DNA of 64,000 nucleotides from Opitutales bacterium (GTDB lineage Bacteria; Verrucomicrobiota; Verrucomicrobiia; Opitutales; JABSRG01). The notes beneath the pieces are model-generated. The model had not been told where the DNA came from and searched no databases. It was given only the letters and a program-made list of their open reading frames with translations. The position numbers and the translations under genes are program-made. Position 1 is the first letter of the stretch. The number at the start of each line of letters is the position of its first letter. The stretch lies in assembly GCA_028280845.1 (NCBI GenBank), contig JANQKZ010000006.1, forward strand, positions 62,001 through 126,000, in the 5' to 3' direction. This document shows, in pieces, positions 61,029 to 64,000 of this stretch.

Positions 61029-62276
61029 TTATCCTTCGGGAGCACGCTCCACAGGGATGACCGGAATCTCCTCAACATCGTCTAGCAGCAGGGCAGGATC
61101 TACCGGGTCTGCGGATTCCGGCGGAGTGGTAGTCACTTGCATGCGAATGGGCTGCGGGGACCTGCGCTGTTCTTCTACCGAAGGAATGCTTCCTCCCGTG
61201 TTGGTGTTGGGAGGAGGCGTGGAGGACAGGGAAGAGGATGACCCGCCCCCACCCGCGGCAGGTTCTCGACCAGGAGCCGGCTGAATCAGCAACACCCTGC
61301 CCACCGGCAATCGGCGCGGATCAAAATTCCCATTTAAGCGGATCAGATCGATGGTGCGCATACCGTAGCGGGCCGCGATACTGGCAGGAGTTTCACCCGA
61401 GGCCACAGTGTGGGTAAACTGCCCGGGGCCTGTGGTTGGGCCTTGTGAGACGGGCGGTGTCACAGAACTCGGCGCAGGAGTGGAAGCAACAGGAGAAGAA
61501 TTTGAGGCCGGGGAGGATGCAGCCGGCACCATGAGGGTCTCGCCGACCCGGATCACATCATTTCTCCGGTTGTTAGCCGCCTTGATCGCCCCCACGCTGG
61601 TTCCAAACCGATTGGCAATTTTAGTTAGGTTGTCTCCGGGCTGAACCGTATAGGGTTGCATATCGGAGGAACTCACCCCGGTACCTTCATAGGCGAGGGC
61701 CTCGTTGGGAATCGGAACCAACTCCGGTGCGGTCAGAGGAATGGAAATTCTCTGTCCAACTTGAATGACCGAGTTCTTGGCCAGCCCATTGGCTTCCAGG
61801 AGTTGGTTTACCGTGACTTTGTAATCCCTGGCTATCTTCCACAGGCTGTCTCCGGATTGAACCGTGTAGGTTTCATAACGAGGCGTGTTGGAAACGAGTT
61901 CAATGGTCTCTGTCGGTTCCGCTGGAAGTGGATCCGTATAGGTCATCTCCGGTCGGGTTGGTACAGCCCGGGAATCCGCATAACTTGAAGGCCGGGAGGA
62001 TGACGATTCCACCGGTTCCACCGAAAATCCGGCATTGAAGGCCTCGTCCAGAGAAGAGGGTTGAGACTGAGCTCGGGCTGGCGTGGGCGCCGGCCGGGTC
62101 ACTGACGGATTCACCGTGGTGGTCATGGAAGTACTTCCGGTCCCCATGGACGAGGGATCTGCGGTCGAAGCAGTATCAACGGATGGAGAGGACTGGCAAC
62201 CGGGTTGCACAATCAGTAGGCTGATAACAACAAAGTGAATTGCTAAAACAATTCCAAAGACGGGCGTGATTTTCAT
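61029..62276 (-). CDS. LysM-repeat envelope protein in the dcw cluster
   Basis: Protein of 415 residues with an N-terminal membrane anchor or signal (FGIVLAIHFVVISLLIV, then QPGC). A Ser/Thr/Pro-rich linker (about 30-130) precedes three LysM domains, which bind peptidoglycan GlcNAc chains: about 136-180 (YTVQSGDSLWKIARDY), 208-251 (YTVQPGDNLTKIANRF) and 288-333 (HTVASGETPASIAARYG). A low-complexity C-terminal tail follows. No peptidase domain is present. Lying between murD and ftsW on the same strand, it may link the divisome to septal peptidoglycan; that is inference. Confidence 0.88.
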   Translation of the reverse strand: MKITPVFGIVLAIHFVVISLLIVQPGCQSSPSVDTASTADPSSMGTGSTSMTTTVNPSVTRPAPTPARAQSQPSSLDEAFNAGFSVEPVESSSSRPSSYADSRAVPTRPEMTYTDPLPAEPTETIELVSNTPRYETYTVQSGDSLWKIARDYKVTVNQLLEANGLAKNSVIQVGQRISIPLTAPELVPIPNEALAYEGTGVSSSDMQPYTVQPGDNLTKIANRFGTSVGAIKAANNRRNDVIRVGETLMVPAASSPASNSSPVASTPAPSSVTPPVSQGPTTGPGQFTHTVASGETPASIAARYGMRTIDLIRLNGNFDPRRLPVGRVLLIQPAPGREPAAGGGGSSSSLSSTPPPNTNTGGSIPSVEEQRRSPQPIRMQVTTTPPESADPVDPALLLDDVEEIPVIPVERAPEG

Positions 62277-62299
62277 GGTAAAAGAAATGCGATTGGTGG

Positions 62300-63604
62300 T
62301 TAGACAGGATGACTGACTGGATAGTTCAATGCTCGGACAATAGATTTAAACGCGTCGCCGCGTTCGGCATACCCCTGGAATTGGTCGAAAGAGGCAAAAC
62401 CTGGGCTGAAGAGGACATTACCCGGAGCTCGTGCTTCACGGTGGGCGGCTTTCACCGCCGCTTTCAAATCGATGACTGCCTGACAGGAAATTCCAATTTC
62501 CAGACTCACCGATTTGAGAGAATCGGCCGTTTCCCCAATGAAGTAGGCCGACCCCACGTAGGGAGCCGCCTGCTGAAGGAATTTCCGGAGATCTCCACCC
62601 TTTGCTCGCCCCCCCGCAATCCAGTATACCGGCTGGTCAAACCGCTTAAGGGCTGCCAGGGCGGCGGAGAAGTTGGTGGCTTTAGAGTCGTTCCAATAAC
62701 GGATGCCATGCACCTCGGCGACCTGTTCGATCCGGTGGGGAAGTCCTCGAAATTGGTTAGCCACCTCAACAAGCTGGTCATGGGCTTGGCCCAGGGAGGC
62801 CCAGAACGCGGAACCGAGGCAAAAGTTTTCTGCCTGCGGAAGAGTCTTAAAGGGAGAGGTTTCCGCCAGGGGCTGAAGGAGGCTGCGAGCCAGCCTAACC
62901 GTCACCCAGTCATCTCCAAACGCTGCACCCAAATGGTCCGCCGCCTCAACAACCGAGGGCCCGACCCAGGCCGGAGCCCCTGTCTTGCGTTGCGTCAATA
63001 AATGATGCTTCGCTAGAAAATAATCCCGAACGGAAGGATACCGATCCAGATGGTCTTCGTCAAAATTGGTCCAGAGGACGGCATCCGGCCGAAGATGTTG
63101 GAGCATTTCCGCCTGGAAGGAACTGATTTCACAAACAGCCCAACTCTGCTCATCAAAGTCCTGGTTCAGCTGGTCGAGGAGGGGTTGACCAATGTTTCCA
63201 CAGGCCACCGCCCGGATTCCGGCTGCATTCAGGGCCGATTCCATGAGCAGGGTCAGGGTGCTCTTTCCGTTCGTTCCCGTTATGCCAAGAACCTTCCCAG
63301 GCCAGTAAAAGGAAGCCAGATCCAAGTCTCCCATACAGGTGATCTGCTGCTCGTGGGCTGCGCGTACCCAGGGATGCCTCGGGGCAAATCCCGGGCTCAT
63401 GACAGCCAGGTCATGCAGGCCGACCGGAGCGGCCAGGAAATCGTTGACAGCGTCTCCACTGAATTGCGGCTGTTCGTCATAAAAGACCGTCTCCACCCCT
63501 CTGCCCTTCAGATATCGATCTACCGAACGACCCGTAATGCCGGCCCCAAAAATGGCGACCGGCCGGCTCAGGAGTTGATCTAAACTATTAAATGAGAAGG
63601 GCAT
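62300..63604 (-). CDS. murD: UDP-N-acetylmuramoylalanine--D-glutamate ligase
   Basis: Mur ligase of 434 residues from the ATG at 63602-63604 (MPFSFNSLDQLLSRPVAIFGAGITG), which restores the usual N-terminal Rossmann start; a longer frame would run into mraY. The ATP loop GITGTNGKSTLTLLMESAL, the EISSFQAEML segment and the C-terminal YWIAGGRAKGGDLRKF and NVLFSPGFASFDQF are all present. It adds D-Glu to UDP-MurNAc-L-Ala in the cytoplasm. It lies 5 bp after mraY and 23 bp before the LysM gene. Confidence 0.95.
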   Translation of the reverse strand: MPFSFNSLDQLLSRPVAIFGAGITGRSVDRYLKGRGVETVFYDEQPQFSGDAVNDFLAAPVGLHDLAVMSPGFAPRHPWVRAAHEQQITCMGDLDLASFYWPGKVLGITGTNGKSTLTLLMESALNAAGIRAVACGNIGQPLLDQLNQDFDEQSWAVCEISSFQAEMLQHLRPDAVLWTNFDEDHLDRYPSVRDYFLAKHHLLTQRKTGAPAWVGPSVVEAADHLGAAFGDDWVTVRLARSLLQPLAETSPFKTLPQAENFCLGSAFWASLGQAHDQLVEVANQFRGLPHRIEQVAEVHGIRYWNDSKATNFSAALAALKRFDQPVYWIAGGRAKGGDLRKFLQQAAPYVGSAYFIGETADSLKSVSLEIGISCQAVIDLKAAVKAAHREARAPGNVLFSPGFASFDQFQGYAERGDAFKSIVRALNYPVSHPV

Positions 63605-63609
63605 ACCGA

Positions 63610-64000
63610 TTAACGTAGTTTCAGGGTGCTCAGGCCCATAATGGCAAAGATGAGTGAGAGTATCCAAAACCGGATCACGACTTTGTTCTCATGCCATCCC
63701 TTGAGCTCAAAATGGTGGTGGAGCGGGGACATCCGAAATACCCGCTTTCCCGTGGTTTTAAAAGAAATAACCTGGATGATGACCGATAGGGCCTCAGCCA
63801 CAAATATTCCGCCCACAATGACTAGGGTAAAGGGCTGATGAATCAGAAAAGCAATGGTCCCGATCAGCCCCCCCAGCGCGAGGGAACCGGTATCCCCCAT
63901 AAAGACCTCCGCTGGGTGCGCATTATACCAGAGGAAGACCAGGCTCGCGCCGAGCATAGCCGTGCAGACAATGGTCAGTTCCCCGGTCCCGGGTAGGTAG
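63610..64000 (-). CDS. mraY: phospho-MurNAc-pentapeptide translocase (5' end outside window)
   Basis: C-terminal part of MraY, the membrane enzyme that makes lipid I. The frame is open to the right edge and reads YLPGTGELT, then [21 protein letters not shown], which holds the catalytic/Mg-binding Asp loop, and ends with the conserved [19 protein letters not shown] and a last helix. About 130 residues are visible; the rest lies beyond 64000. It is the first dcw gene seen and is followed by murD after 5 bp. Confidence 0.95.
   Translation of the reverse strand, partial: YLPGTGELTIVCTAMLGASLVFLWYNAHPAEVFMGDTGSLALGGLIGTIAFLIHQPFTLVIVGGIFVAEALSVIIQVISFKTTGKRVFRMSPLHHHFELKGWHENKVVIRFWILSLIFAIMGLSTLKLR

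Noticed and set aside
1-64000. tRNA, rRNA, CRISPR arrays, phage genes and insertion sequences
   Set aside because: Reading through the intergenic gaps showed no cloverleaf-like sequence, no regular spaced repeats and no transposase or integrase motifs.

Overview
The window looks like a chromosomal segment of a Gram-negative member of the Verrucomicrobiota, most likely the Opitutia/Puniceicoccales side. This is inferred from gene content only: a MurC-MurB fusion inside a dcw cluster, an LpxI-type lipid A gene, TonB receptor and LolD-like genes (outer membrane), clpS joined to a DUF2017-type gene, and several MacB/FtsX permeases of the acidobacterial 'ADOP' type. Start codons often lack a clear Shine-Dalgarno sequence. 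Presence of the class III ribonucleotide reductase (nrdDG) suggests anaerobic or facultative growth. I see no tRNA, rRNA, CRISPR array, prophage or intact insertion sequence.

Layout. 1-2494 (minus): an intact HtrA protease followed by a degenerate HtrA-like protein that runs off the left edge. 2625-7759 (plus): leuS, lpxI and an SLC13 carboxylate transporter. 7760-9138: a candidate 6S RNA, a DUF2017-like gene and clpS (minus), then a 53-residue membrane peptide (plus). 9228-12301 (minus): a 38-bp near-palindrome, nrdG, nrdD and a tandem NrdR box. 12315-15682 (minus): a four-gene unit of ketoacyl-ACP synthase, ACP, phytoene-desaturase-like flavoprotein and small membrane protein. 16059-25004: galE, a rhomboid protease, a TPR histidine kinase tail-to-tail with an NtrC-type regulator, and a LolD-like ATPase with a large FtsX permease. 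25352-38774: three ADOP permeases interleaved with an IorAB-type molybdenum hydroxylase, a NarL-type two-component pair, a TPR protein and a PadR regulator with a palindromic operator candidate. 38897-51799: membrane protein, DUF374 acyltransferase, secreted GH13 enzyme, acyl-CoA synthetase, a catalytically dead signal-peptidase-like lipoprotein, modAB without modC, a DksA-like protein without zinc finger, a sodium:solute symporter and a TonB-dependent receptor. 51864-64000 (minus): the dcw cluster, transcribed mraY-murD-lysM-ftsW-murG-murC/murB-ddl-ftsQ-ftsA-ftsZ.

How the parts fit. The dcw block supplies lipid-II synthesis and the divisome. HtrA, ClpS and rhomboid are proteostasis functions. 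modAB could feed molybdenum to the IorAB-type enzyme, although the ATPase subunit is not here. The most noteworthy signals are the candidate 6S RNA, the Asp-to-Ser change in the FtsZ T7 catalytic loop, the KAS/ACP/desaturase-like operon, two dead-enzyme paralogues (HtrA-like and signal-peptidase-like), the tandem NrdR box, and short GAC-phased heptamer arrays immediately upstream of two start codons.
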